Part shown: in pieces, positions 12,301-24,661 of the stretch | Numbering within the stretch: position 1 is the first letter of the stretch | How the letters are laid out: each line of letters begins with the position of its first letter | Assembly (NCBI RefSeq): GCF_019925205.1 | Contig: NC_083563.1 | Location: 5,580,001 to 5,644,000, forward strand | Length of the DNA: 64,000 nt | From: Metopolophium dirhodum | Taxonomy: Eukaryota > Arthropoda > Insecta > Hemiptera > Aphididae | Reading direction: 5' to 3' | Made by a program: the position numbers and the translations under genes | The notes under the pieces: model-generated | Told to the model about the DNA's origin: nothing | Database searches by the model: none | Seen by the model: only the letters and a program-made list of their open reading frames with translations

Positions 12301-15300
12301 TATTGATTTTACATTAATGTGTGTGTTTTTTTGTGTATCTGTGTACACGATAAGTAATCGAAATAATGCTTGGATTTTCAACTTCAATATCTTGTTAGAT
12401 GGGAAAGTGAATATTTGTGCATTTGGGAGGTCAAAGTTAAAAATGCCCACGCGAAATTAGTTTTTGGTGTAACCCTAAAACAAATGACCGTAGGTACATG
12501 ACATTTTCACTGAATATTAGCATTTTCTATACACCATACAATTATTCTAAATATATTGACTTGTTTTTAGCTGTTTAACTGCTTAAGGACATTTTAAGTT
12601 TCCAATTTTTTTAAGTTATTTTTCTATAAATGTCAATAAAATTATAATTGCTGGTTCAAAAAGCTTGAAAATTTAATACAAGGCTCCTAATATATTGTTA
12701 CATTTTAAGTAACTATAAATAGTCAATATATTTTTTAAATTAATAATTATATTAATATATCTAGAAAATGCTATTAAATTAAATTTCAAGTTTCTACTAA
12801 TATTTCTTTCTCAATTACAACAAAAAACACACAATTTTGTTACAAACAGTTGTTGCGTAAATATACCTGTTGTAGAAGGAAATTAAATAAACTGAATATT
12901 TTGACGTTCTTCAACAATAATAATTGACAAAGATGTGTATTCCGACACCAGTTGATAGTGGTTTATGACTGTTTTTTTAGGTAACCAAAGCATGGACACT
13001 TTAAAAATATAATATATGTACTTACATATAATTATAATAATTTATTGGGAACAAATCTTGTTAAGCTACCACGCAAATTTTTCAATTATTTTCCAAAAAC
13101 CAATGTATTACAACGAGTTAAGAATAATTTTGTAAAAATTAATTGCTGAGAATCATTAGTTTTTAAGTTATAGCCTTACTAAGTTCACAATTTTTGGTGT
13201 TTTATGCATTCATACAACAAAATATTTTACCACGCGTTTGGAACTTTTCTGTTTTACTGAACAACCTTTTTTTCCAATTTTATTTTGTTTTGACCTACCT
13301 ATCTATGTAGTTAAAAATGATGAAAACAATGGGGAAGTCTGAATTTGGCAGTCAGACGTATTTTAAATTTATAGCTAATTTAAATTTTGATATTTTCATA
13401 TATACACCAGGTGTGGTCACTTGGTCGATGCTCAGACAATTAAAATCAAAAACATCCCTTGACTTGCTATGTATAACCATCATGGGGGGTGTCAGAATTA
13501 TTTTTGAATCATTATTTTTAAAACGTTGATTTACCTAGGTTTCACAAAAAAAAAAATTGAAAATTTGTTATAAGCGCGGTAAACTATAAGTGTTGTACGT
13601 GTGCGTACGTAGATTATTTATATTATTTATGTATATTTTTAAAATTTTTAAAATTTTAGAACACTGTTAAAGATTGTATAAAACAATTATACAATATTGC
13701 AAAGGAAAATGTGTATGTTGGTATTGAAACGATTGTTGATTTACCACAAGCAAGAGCCCAACATCTATTAACTGCAATTTTTTCAAATGCGTCAATTTCT
13801 ACAAGTATTTTATATTATTTTATGGAAGATATGATCATGCTTTGTATTGATAAACTCAATTCCCCGCTTTGGACAATAAGGTAAATTGAAAGTTATTGAA
13901 TAAATAAAGAGGACTTGTAAATTCTACACTTAAAATGCTCAGAGCTTGATTTAAAATTTAAATATAAAAAAAAACCTAAAAGGAGCCCTATATAGCAGGT
14001 GTGCCCAACCTTTTTCAAGTTGCGGCCCATGTTCAAAATTTATATTTATACTGCGGGCCGTATATACTTTACGGTTTTTTTTGTTCATTTCGATAAAATG
14101 TACAATAGATATATTATATCTAAAACATATCTATTGTACATTTTATCTGATTTAATATTATCTTTGTTCACTTATCGAATTTATGACTAATGTATGAGTT
14201 TTAAGTACTACTGAATATTTCCACGCTAGTTGCTAGTTTGTTTTCATCATTAGAAACTGAAGGTTCACATTTCTTGTTTGCAAAAAACAATAAATTAAAT
14301 TTTAGTTATTAAAATGTCTCAAAATAAAAAGCGCAAAATTGATACCGAATGCCTTGTGTTTAATGATAATTGGAGTTTATTTTTTTATAGATTTATTGTA
14401 ACAAAGCCATGTGTTTGAAATGCTACGAAAGTTTAGTAACGAAACCGTCATGGTCTTTAAAGAACTTAATATTAAAAGATTATGAAAGTATTTCACAGAT
14501 TTAATACATTTTTATAAGACTCTTCCTGATGATTTTTCAAAAATAAAAGAATTATCAATGCGTATATTTACATTATTTGGTTCTACTTATATTTGCAAAC
14601 AAACGTTTTCACCCAAAAATTATGCAAAATGTTCAGAAAGATCTCGTTTGACTGATGAACACTTACACGCTTCTTATTTACATTTACATTTCACTTAGAA
14701 TATTGAAAGATTAGTTAAAGAAAAACAAGCCCAAATTTCACATTAGCTTATTTCTATTAATGTTCTAAAATCCAATATATTTTTTATGTTAAAATTAAAA
14801 AGCTTATTAAAATACAATTTTTTATAAATTATAATTTTTATTTTTTACACCTTTACAAATTTCTAATTTTTATAAATTGGTCATGGGCTGGCCGGTTGGG
14901 CACGCCTGCTATATTATAGTTGAATGGATACTTCTGAATGTTAAATTTGTCATGTTCAGTGTACTCGGAAGTCTTTGATAAAATGTTTGTTCTTTGTTAT
15001 ACGCCAGGAATTTAATTTATATTAAATTGTTTTAAGGAATGCTGCTCTTCAGTTTTTCAGTTCACTCCAAGTGAGATTGATTGGTCAAAATCGTTTAAAT
15101 AGTGATTGTTGGCTATCACACTTACCACTAGAACCATTACTATACAATTTTCCACGATTGATGCAACATTTACAATCTTTATGGTCACAAACAAACTGTA
15201 TACTTTCTAGCCAGGCTCGGTTAATCCCATTCATGTCTCTACTGAAGGGTGTAAAAATACAGTCATGGAGTTTGTTACCATTAGACCATCAACAGTTTTT

Positions 15301-16759
15301 AGAAAGTCTTCGTTGTAATTTGTGGTCTACTGGTTTTGGTCTTGAAATATATACAGTAAGAAATATGGCAGCTCAAGCTTATGCCAACACAATACAAGTT
15401 AATGAAATATCATCAACTCTGAATAAAATTAGTTATGAAATAATAAAATATGATGGAGAAATTAATTTTCCAGAATTTAAAGGGTTTAATCATTTACATG
15501 GGTTGATGTCAGTGTATAAATATTTAAAAGATGTTTATTATATGGAATTTAACCAAGAGTATAAGGTTTTTAAAATTGCACATGAACATTTACCACCATT
15601 ATGTAAATCAATATACATATCAATAAACTGCGAAGTAATAGATCCACTTCCTTCAAATTCATCGATTGGCTGCATTCATGTCAAACAATTAATGATACAA
15701 AATTACATATCACAACAAATCGCATCTAACTTTTCAGACTTTTGGGAATTTTATGGCAATGCAGATAAGCACACAGTTATAAGTTTTTTTAAATGTCTTA
15801 AAGATAGTAATACTAGATATGAAAATGGTTTATATTTAATGAGTAAACTCACAGATTTGCTATGGAAAGTTGACGACAAGGACATATTAAAAGAAATTAT
15901 TCTGAACATTGAAGTATTTTTATACGAAGATATTCGACTTCAGTACAAACTTTCTGATGCTCGGTTTTCTGAAATATTACAAATATGTGTATTATGCTCA
16001 GAAAAAGATTTTATTGCTATGCTACCAGTTCTTACTTGGTTATGTCCTAGGAGAGTTTATTCAACCTTTTTTCCAATTGTGCTTAAATTCATTGATTGTG
16101 ATTCTTATGACTCTATTGATAGATGTAGTTCTTCAAAATCTCTGTATTATTGCAAATACATAAAGAATGATGGCAGACTGTGGTTTGCAGTTGTTGAGTT
16201 ATTGCAAGATGAAGATACTAATGTACGAGTTGAGGCGACAAGGTTTGTGAGTCACATTATTGATACGAGTGCTTACTTACTAAATCCTTACATGTGTTTA
16301 AAGAAAATGTTTGAGATTGAAATAGTATCTTCTATAATAAACCCAAGGGTTGCATTTACCTGTTTTTGGGACCAGTTATCAGAAATTAAAGTACGCACTA
16401 AATTTGATGAAACGATAAATCCATTCTTTAATGAACAGTCAAATGTTTATCAAGAACATTCAAATATTATGAAATTGGCTTTTGAAGGCCTCAAATCTTT
16501 GATTAAATTAAATGATAATCTTGATTATTATAAAGAAGAAGTTAGAAAGTGTCTTGCCACTTTAAAAACTGAATGTGAATTTAAACACACATTTATTGAT
16601 GAGGATTTAATGATTTTAGATACATATTCGAGTGTACATTACCAGAAATTATATTACAAAAGAGAAATTTTAGTTTTACTGGATTTCAAAAATGATTTAA
16701 GTATGTTCTTTCCGATACTGGAGTTTATATATTTGCCTATTAACCCCCCCAATGCTTAA
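6307..16759 (+). CDS. THADA: THADA homologue (Trm732 family), cofactor for tRNA position-32 2'-O-methylation
   Basis: Seven coding exons: 6307-6390, 8005-8739, 8813-8994, 10328-11558, 11624-11938, 13660-13880 and 15037-16759. They total 4491 bases, or 1496 residues, with every junction in phase. The protein is a long alpha-helical (ARM/HEAT-like) solenoid without membrane segments. Residues from about 700 to 980 match the DUF2428 core of THADA/Trm732: CRHKGAMEA, EISRRSAGVRYLIHAI and LWTIRNAALQFFSSLQVRLIGQ. In yeast Trm732 partners Trm7 to methylate tRNA residue 32; animal THADA does the same with FTSJ1 and has been tied to SERCA and metabolism. The start follows a likely 5'-UTR acceptor at about 6280. 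Introns hold a hAT remnant and dispersed repeats. It is shorter than vertebrate THADA (about 1950 residues), so a divergent or missing end cannot be excluded. Confidence 0.87.
12030..13545. repeat. Dispersed repeat block in THADA intron 5
   Basis: This intron is filled with sequence that recurs, inverted, at 49.0-50.6 kb: TTTTAGATTCTGAGTGGAGC followed by GATGAATGTATTGATTTTAC and a T-rich GTGTGTTTTTTTGTG stretch near 12275-12340, and a CATGACATTTTCACTGAATA segment near 12500. The part around 13315-13520 resembles the interior of the foldback at 46.3-46.8 kb. The open frames here (12236-12460 and 13317-13529) are by-products of repeat DNA. Confidence 0.6.
13996..14908 (+). mobile_element. Internally deleted hAT transposon with transposase remnants
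   Basis: Termini are CAGGTGTGCCCAACC and, read inward from the right, CAGGCGTGCCCAACC (14 of 15 match). They are flanked by 8-base imperfect duplications, CTATATAG and CTATATTA, the size hAT elements make. Inside, an ATG near 14313 opens the start of a ZBED/GTF2IRD2-like transposase (MSQNKKRKIDTEC, VFNDNW), soon broken by a frameshift. From about 14540 the C-terminal hAT dimerisation motif is recognisable (LFGSTYICKQTFS, RSRLTDEHL). The central catalytic part is missing. It sits in THADA intron 6, same strand, and cannot encode active transposase. Confidence 0.85.
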
Positions 16760-18829
16760 GACAATATTAAAATTAGTGTTTGGTAGGTCGCAGGTAATGT
16801 TCTATATAAAATATTAATTATTTAATTATCTGAACTGTATTAACGCCATAATATACATAAGTACATTTAAATAAATATTATGTTATAATTTTATTCTTGA
16901 AATGTTCTAGTTGTATAGTTTATTGTATCTTCTAATTTCTATGTATAGTATTAAGACTAAAAGTTAAACGGCAAAGCCTATGTATCTAATATTATCCAAT
17001 AGAAAAAAAGAGGATTATGTATTTAATTCAAAAGTGGGTTTAATATTTATTTATTTCATCATTTTATACTGTTTAGTTTCTGCCTTGAATTGAATGATAA
17101 TCATAATATATTCATATCATAGACCGGGGGTCGCCAACTAATTTCTATGGGGGTCTGTTTTGAAACTTACCAAACTCCCCACTGTCCAAGACACAATATT
17201 ATTTTGCTATATAATGGAAACATATTTAAAAAAAAGTTAGTGTTTAAGTAAATTATACTGTATACCTATATTGTGTGTTTATATACATATAATTTATATA
17301 TATAAATAATTTTAAAAATTCATAAATTAACAGAAATACAGCCAATAGATTAATGTATTTTAAATACAAACAACTTATCTATATAATCAATAAATGATAT
17401 ACAATTATAGTAAATAATAAAAATTTATAAAAAAACGAAAATGTTAAGACAAGTATATTATATTCAATTGACAAAAAAAAAGTTATGATTATATTAAGTA
17501 ATACACAATGCAAATGTAGAAGTCTTATTTATTTATAGATACCAAGATTTTTAATGTACACACACAATAATAACTGTACTTCAAAAGTAACAGTGCAAGT
17601 TAAATAGAAATATTTAAACAGTAAATAAGTATAATCAACAATTTTATTTATATTGTAATATTAAATATTTTGATTTAAATAGCAAACATTTGAACAGGTC
17701 TACAAATTATTTTGTATATTTTATTGAAGATTAAATATAATATAGATAGGTACCGCTGCCCGTTAATTATTACATTATATATATTTGATATCAAAATAGT
17801 TTTAAAACTATAATTTGTATTAATTATGATCATCCAATGATACAATTGGGTACATAGTTTATTTAATTATCTATAGTAATTTGAACAATGGTTGTATGCA
17901 ATTAAACTAATTGCAAACAATTAATGATGTGCATTAAATCTGGAAAGTTCAAACACTTGACTGGTCTATTAATTTTTATTTTCATTTGAATACTATTGGC
18001 ACAATTTCAATTAAAAATATTAAAGCTTGTTTAAGAAAATTGTTAAATAAATATTAAATAATGTTATTCATTTAAATTTTACCTGGCATCATTTAAAATG
18101 ATTATACTAATTCTGAATTAAAAGATTTTAATTTATAAGTTTAAATACAACATACCAAATCAAATTTCTAGTAAGTTAGAAAAAATAAATTTATTTTCAT
18201 TCATTTTTCCATTCAACATTTATAAATAGAATAATAATAAATATAGTACAAAGATCAACGAAACAAAAAAAAAAAAAAATGAAAAACTATAATTATGGTT
18301 TTTTCCTTTGTTCAGTGCTAACTGAAATATTACTAAATAATTAAAAATAGAGATGAACTATTCTGCTCGATAAGTATTTATTAGAACAGAAATATTCAAT
18401 AGTAAAATTTTTAATTTACAACTCTTGTTAAAAAAAAAAAAAAAATGATAATAATAATAATAATACATACAGACTTGATAAAACTAATTAAGAATATAAC
18501 AAAATTATTTATTTGTATAATACATTATATGTATGCAATGTGCCACGTGTATGTTTATAGTTTATATATATATATAAATATTAAATATGTATATTCGTGT
18601 TTGTATATAATATACAGGCTTGAGAAAGATGGAAGATAAACAGTGCTAAGTTTAAAGGAAAAAGCAATAATGAAGAATTTCTGTAACAAAGATTAATAGC
18701 GTATTAGAGCGCCGGAAAATTACTAAAAAAATGTAATATTCAAAGGGGATGAGATTATATATATTATATATAAACTTGAATTATTTTTTGTGACTGTAAC
18801 ATTGACAGAAGTTGGATAAAACTTACAAT
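16760..18829. other. Tail-to-tail spacer, THADA and calcineurin B 3' UTRs
   Basis: AT-rich DNA between the THADA stop and the calcineurin B stop. Both genes point into it, so it probably holds both 3' UTRs. Near 17127 the sequence CGGGGGTCGCCAAC resembles a hAT terminus but I found no partner end. There are A-rich runs near 18267 and 18430 followed by an (ATA)n tract. No coding exon is visible; the frame at 18445-18639 is low-complexity. Confidence 0.45.
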
Positions 18830-19676
18830 TTAAACGTCAACAACCATCTTTTTGTGTATATCTGTGTTGCCAACAACAGAACAGAACTCTTCAAAATTAA
18901 TCTTGCCATCTTCATCTTTGTCCGCAAACAATATAGTTTTATCCACAATTTGCTGAAGCTGAGTATCTTTTAAATTATTTCCAACCATCATTTTCAAAAC
19001 CTTAAAATAAAAATTATACATAATAGGTAATTATTAAAATATTAAAGATAATTAATTGAAAAAATGGTAGTTTTAAGCAAACTGAAGAAATGAAACTTAA
19101 TGATTAGATACATACTTGAAATAATTCACCATTTGATATATATCCATCATTATCCATATCATAGATTCGAAATGCAAACCGCAACTTTGATTCTTTGTCT
19201 CCCTTAACACTGAATTGAGACACTCCTTGAATAAACTCTGTAGACAAATAAAGATTGTTAAAACAATGTACCTAGACGGTTATACCAGAATCCATGCGGA
19301 CATAACCAATACCTTTGAAGTCTACTTCACCATTGCCATCTTCGTCAAATATGTCTATAACTCTTTGCACAAGCGGGTTCTGTTGAAGCTCAGGCAGTGA
19401 TAAAAATTCGTCCAAGCTCAACGCGCCAGAGTTGTCCAGATCGAGTTTGCGGAACCGTTTGCCCAAACGTCTGATTTCGTCGGCATCGACTAACAACAAA
19501 AATACGAGACATATTAGTCCCACACACTGGTGCGGGTATGGCAAACAGAAATACGGGTAAGCACTTACAGTTTGAGCACAATTCCATCGGAAGCGAGTTT
19601 TCATTCCCCTGGAAAGCATTACAAGGCACAAAATTAGTTTATCGTCCCGTACCAAAGCACAGTCCTTACATACCAT
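18830..19676 (-). CDS. CanB: Calcineurin subunit B (Ca2+-binding regulatory subunit)
   Basis: Five coding exons on the - strand: 19674-19676, 19569-19608, 19313-19489, 19116-19237 and 18830-19000. They encode exactly 170 residues, the canonical length. Four EF-hand loops lie at D31-E42, D63-E74, D100-E111 and D141-E152, each with intact Asp/Glu ligands. The N-terminus MGNENS is an N-myristoylation signal. The protein binds calcineurin A to form the Ca2+/calmodulin-dependent phosphatase that activates NFAT-type and other targets. The start codon stands alone at the end of exon 1, followed at once by a GTATGT donor, so simple ORF finding misses the true N-terminus. Drosophila has two paralogues (CanB, CanB2); I cannot say which this matches. 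Confidence 0.96.
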
Positions 19677-20837
19677 GTTAGACGGTGAAATGCAGCTGAG
19701 ATATTAAACTTAAATACAGTTGTAGTAGTAGATAGCAATCCCGGATCGTTGTAATACGAAACGACCACGGATTTCTGTGCGATTTGGTCTGTTTCAGTCG
19801 CGTAAAAACGTCGTACGTATGTGTGTGTGTGTGCGTATTGTGTAGCGTAAGCGAGCGCACGCGCGTAATACGGTAATACTAAATAGTAAATACGTATAAT
19901 ATGTCTGTGTGAGTAGATGTAGTGGGGAGAGCTTTTATTTTTCGTTGCTTTGCTTACCACCGGGGAGTCTAGGACCACCGTCCTCGTCCTACTCCTACAC
20001 TCATACCTACATAATAATAATAATAATAATATATACGCATAGATTGTATCAAGCAACAAAAATATCGATTTTGATAACACGTAAACAGCTGCTGCAACAA
20101 CCACTTCGTGCCCGCTCATAGACATCCCTTGGCTTGGTAATCGGCATTTATCGCTACCCCACGGCTATAGATAGTACAATCTTTAATCGTGGCTACTCCC
20201 TCCATAGGTTTTAGTGTAGCTGTAGTGTAGTACCAACATCTAAAAACCTTAGGATACCCCGGCTATCATAAATCGGGCCCCGGCCCGCAGATTAAAGGGA
20301 GAATTCAAAATTAAGAATTTATATTTTATTCAGTGCCTGCCGCCCGAGGCCCGGCCTACGACGATGATAACACATAATAGATTAAAAATAATATTATACA
20401 CAAACGTCGATACCGCGTATACCCAGGTACGCAGCACGCACCTCCCACCAGTCACCACCAATTTAGTCCGTGCCACCTATATAGTCAAACTCCACCATTT
20501 ATTCCTCTCTCGGACGCACTGGCCACGTCGTCTCCGCCACTCGGACTGGTTACTGATTAGTGTTAGGGGATACTACACTACACCAGTTGTACACATTGTA
20601 GTATTGCATATTGTGTAGTATAAATTGTACTCCACGACACCACCCCCCACCGGATCTGATAATTCTACCCGCACCACCCAACACACGCCTCGTCATCGCA
20701 ATCATCGCATCGGCGCATTAACCGTCGACCGAAATACGTTTCTTTCTTTCTTTCTTTTATCACCGTACGGCCGCCGTGAACGTTACGCTCACGTCGTATA
20801 ATTACACATACACACACGTACAATTGCAAGCAGAAAA
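19677..20837. promoter_or_regulatory. Shared, probably bidirectional promoter of CanB and eEF1-gamma
   Basis: The two start codons face away from each other across this spacer. It is far richer in G+C and CpG than the rest of the window, as expected for the 5' UTRs and core promoters of two widely expressed genes. A pyrimidine tract of (TTCT) repeats at 20739-20758 lies about 80 bases before the eEF1-gamma ATG; eEF1-gamma mRNAs in animals are usually 5'-TOP transcripts, so this may mark the start site region. Simple repeats ((TG)n near 19820, (AAT)n near 20010) are also present. Open frames here, including 19634-20125 on the - strand, look non-coding. Confidence 0.55.
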
Positions 20838-23800
20838 ATGGCGTCAGGCGTAAGTGCACGTTCCGTATCCGGGCTTATCCCGGCCATCCCGTTGACATCG
20901 CAGTCATCCTGTTATTTTTCAGACCCTGTACACGTATTTGAACAACTTCCGAGCGTACAAGGCCCTTATAGCGGCCCAGTATAGCGGAGCCGATGTCAAA
21001 GTCGACCCTGCGTTCGAATTCGGCGTCACCAACAAACAGGAAGATTTCCTCAAGAAGTTCCCCCAAGGAAAGGTGAATGAAATATAAAATAAAAACTCCA
21101 TAAGACGGCAGTCGGCATATGCCCTCCTCAAGTCCTCTCTCCCAATGTTTTAGTAACCCGGCGTCGTCTTTGCTGTCTGTGAATTAACAGAAAATGTAAT
21201 AGGCTTTATGTTGTTGCAGGTGCCGGCATTTGAATCCAACAAGAAGGAATACCTGACTGAAAGCAATGCCATTGCCTATTTTGGTTAGTTAAGGGTATGG
21301 TGTCACGAAACACTCGATTCCTTGCAAAAATAAATATTTGTATATTTGAATTGTAGTAACTAGTGTTAAATGGTAATATACTCGAAGAATTCAGTGGACA
21401 TATTAAGATGTTTATAGTTCCAATTTAAAGCTCTCCAAGAATCTATTTTACATATATTTAATCAATTAGTGGGGGTATTACAAATTTGAAATAGAATATC
21501 TCAATTAAATGTAAATTACTTGAAATATTAACAGATGAATTCTATTTTTATTTTATCATTGTGCTTCACTAGCTTGAATATGTATAATATTTTTACTGTA
21601 ATTTATGATAATTTTTATCTACTAATATTGTTTGTAATAATTATTAAATAATATATAATTTAGTATCTAGTGAGCAACTCAAAGGATCTACTCCATATGA
21701 AAAAGCTCTTGTACAACAATTTACTAGTTATGCTGACAATGAAATTTTGCCAGCTTCTTATGCTTGGGTTTATCCTTCTCTTAGCGTTGCCCAATTCAAT
21801 AAATCGGTAATGTTGAATCATATTATAACATATTAACTAATTATTTTAAATTGTTCAAAAATATAATTTCAATTTATTTTTAGTCTGTTGATAAAGCTAT
21901 TGAAGACGTCAAAGGGATTTTGGAGTACTTGAATAATTATCTACTGACAAAGACATACTTAGTTGGTGAGCGCATTACATTGGCCGATATAACTGTAGCC
22001 TGCTCATTACTACAATTATATCAGCATGTTATAAATCCAGTATTCAAGTAAGGATATATATTTTTAACTATTTATAACCTCAATCAAAGGCGAACTATTC
22101 AATTTAAATTTGTTTAGTTCGTAACAAAACGAGGTAAATTGATGTATTACAAAGTATTGATCTGATAATTTGTAATCACTTATCAGGCGGGCCTATGTAA
22201 CCAACACTTAGCTTTTTAATATACAATTATACTTATCCATTTTACTAAAGTAATCCTTATTTTGTTTTGGTCAAAACATTTTATAATATAAACTTAAATA
22301 TTTTTAGGGAACCATACACCAATGTAAACAGATGGTTTGATACCATTGTTAACCAACCTAAAGTAGTTAAAGTCATTGGAAAGTTTGAGTACTGTCAAAA
22401 GACTCCTGAATTCAACCAAAAGACCTACTCTGAATTCCAAGGTGGATCTGGAGAAAAGAAGCAAGCTAAAAAAGAAAAAGCACCTAAAAAGGCAGCAGCC
22501 CCCAAAGAAGTGGTTCAAGAAGAAGAACCTGATGCAGCTGACCTCATTTTAGCTGCTGAACCCAAGTCCAGCAATCCTTTTGATGCTTTACCTAAAGGGT
22601 ATGTATACAACATAAATATATTATGTACAGTTGTGTAATGTAGTGTGTTAAAATTAGAACATTCAATATGGATGAGTTCAAGAGAGTTTACAGTAACGAA
22701 GAAGAATCTAAATCTATTGCTTACTTCTGGGACCACTTTGACAAGGAAAATTATTCAATTTGGTTTGGTGAATATAAGTACAACAATGAACTACAGAAAG
22801 TGTTCATGAGTTGTAATCTAATCTCTGGTAAGATAATTTATTAAACATTATATATACTCTGTGCCACAAGAGAAGTAATCCGCTACGCGCATGTAGACTG
22901 ACGGCAGCGACCGTTCTGAGACCCCGTTCCCCCATTTTACAACATGATCCATACTAATTGTATTATTATACAACGTTGTTGAAAGTTGTCGACATGTCAA
23001 ATAAGTGGGGGATGTGCGTATTTGGTCGAGACCCTGGTTACTTCTCTAGTGGCACATAGTATAGTTATGCTGCGGCCCACATGAGAGGTGTACAGTTAAG
23101 TGCATGCAGACTAAACTGAAGTCAGTGATTATCTTAAGCCATGGTTTCCTCACCTCCATTATCTGTAAATAGTGTGGCTGGCATAGTGTCAAATGAGGAT
23201 ACCTGCAATAAGTTCTAATATTGATTACTTCTCTTGTGGGTAAGAGTTAACTTTTATTGAATATTGTTACTCAATTTAAGAAAACTGATCAACAAATAAT
23301 TTTTATGTTGAAAAAGTATTCACCTGTACTGCATTTTTAAATTTAAACCAGGGACTGGAACCTTACCAAAAAAAAAAACTGCTTTGGAACCACGGAATCC
23401 TTTGAATATTGGAAACTGGATCCTCACCAAAACCCTTATTTTAATTGATTTTAATATTGGAGCCCTTATTTAAATTAAATTAAAAACTGGGATTTTACCA
23501 GAACCAATACTTTTGATGGATGTTTTTTAATATTAATTTCAGTTTGTTATTTGAAACTGAGTCGTGCATTAAGTGACAGTGATTAGTACATTTTTTACTT
23601 ATTTAGGTCCTTGTAAATTTTAAGATATCTGGTTGTAAATTAATATTGACAATACCAATATTTTATTATAATTTTTAAAATTTTAAAACCGAAAAGACCC
23701 GAAGCCTATATTTTTGTTCTTTAGGAACCGGAACCATATATGACAAGATTCTAGCCCCTGGTTTCAACTCTAGAAATTAAAAATCATGGTTTTACTTTTT

Positions 23801-24581
23801 AACTTGTAATAACTCGATTTGGTATTCAGAATTTGATTTAAATTAATATTTTATGATTATTTAACTTATAACTTTATTATTTGTATAATAGTACATTGAA
23901 TCATTAAATTGGTTGCAAATATTGGTGATTTTACATCATTTACGTTTATGTTTAATTATTATTTATCTAATTTACTCGTGCTGCCATTGATATATCAAAA
24001 TTAAAATATATAATATTATACCCAATATATTAGGTACATTTTATAAACATTATAACCGGATCCCTTTTTAGTATTTTTCTAATTGCAATTAAAACAATGA
24101 TTAGTTCCTAAACTTCTACTAAATACTCAAATATTATTAGTGGACTGACATTTTAATTTTATAAATATAAAGAAGCATTGTATCAATTTTTTTACTATAG
24201 AATTCTTCATTAAGATAAATTATTTTTATAGGAATGTACCAGCGATTGGATAAGATGAGAAAGCAAGCTTTTGCATCTGTATGTCTCTTTGGTACAGAAG
24301 GAGATAGCACCATTTCTGGTGTTTGGATTTGGAGAGGACACGATCTTGCATTTGAAGTAAAAAAAATGAATAATTTTTTCGTGACTCAATTTCATAATAT
24401 ATTAATTGTTGTTGGTTTTTTTTAGATGAGTAATGATTGGAAAGTTGATTATGATGTCTACGCATGGAAAAAACTGGATGCCAACAGTGAAGAAACAAAG
24501 AAAATGGTTAACGAGTACTTTGCATGGACTGCCAAGGATAAGGATGGCAGACCTTTCAATCAAGGAAAAATATTCAAATAA
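20838..24581 (+). CDS. eEF1gamma: Translation elongation factor 1-gamma
   Basis: Nine coding exons: 20838-20849, 20923-21072, 21220-21283, 21664-21806, 21884-22047, 22308-22598, 22658-22827, 24232-24356 and 24426-24581. They give 424 residues, close to the usual ~430. Residues 1-80 form a GST N-terminal domain (GTLYTYLNNFRAYKALIAA), about 85-210 a GST C-terminal domain (YLVGERITLADITVACSLL). Residues 225-262 are a Lys/Ala/Glu-rich linker, and from about 263 comes the conserved eEF1G C-terminal domain (FDHFDKENYSIW-type motif, SGVWIWRGHDLAFEMSNDW). It scaffolds the eEF1B exchange complex that recharges eEF1A with GTP. Exon 1 encodes only MASG. Intron 7 carries a MITE. Confidence 0.98.
22854..23062. 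mobile_element. MITE family B, copy in eEF1-gamma intron 7
   Basis: The ends are inverted repeats: ATACTCTGTGCCACAAGAGA on the left and, read inward from the right, ATACTATGTGCCACTAGAGA. The interior is unusually GC-rich for this window and has no open frame. A related element with the same terminal sequence lies at 28335-28565 in MMS22L. Flanks are AT-rich, so a TA duplication is possible but not informative. Confidence 0.7.
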
Positions 24582-24661
24582 ATACACGTTAACTCATATC
24601 TAACATTGATCATATTTAATAATATAAAAAGAAAGAAACAACTGTTTTTACTGTTTTTATT

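Noticed and set aside
12236..12460. Open frames on both strands in THADA intron 5
   Set aside because: They lie wholly in repeat DNA that recurs at 49-50 kb and show no protein motif.
17127..17200. CGGGGGTCGCCAAC, similar to hAT termini, in the THADA-CanB spacer
   Set aside because: No inverted partner or duplication found within the spacer.
19634..20125. 163-codon frame on the - strand upstream of calcineurin B
   Set aside because: It overlaps the CanB 5' region and first exon in another frame, with low-complexity and His/Tyr-rich stretches; best explained as 5' UTR and promoter.
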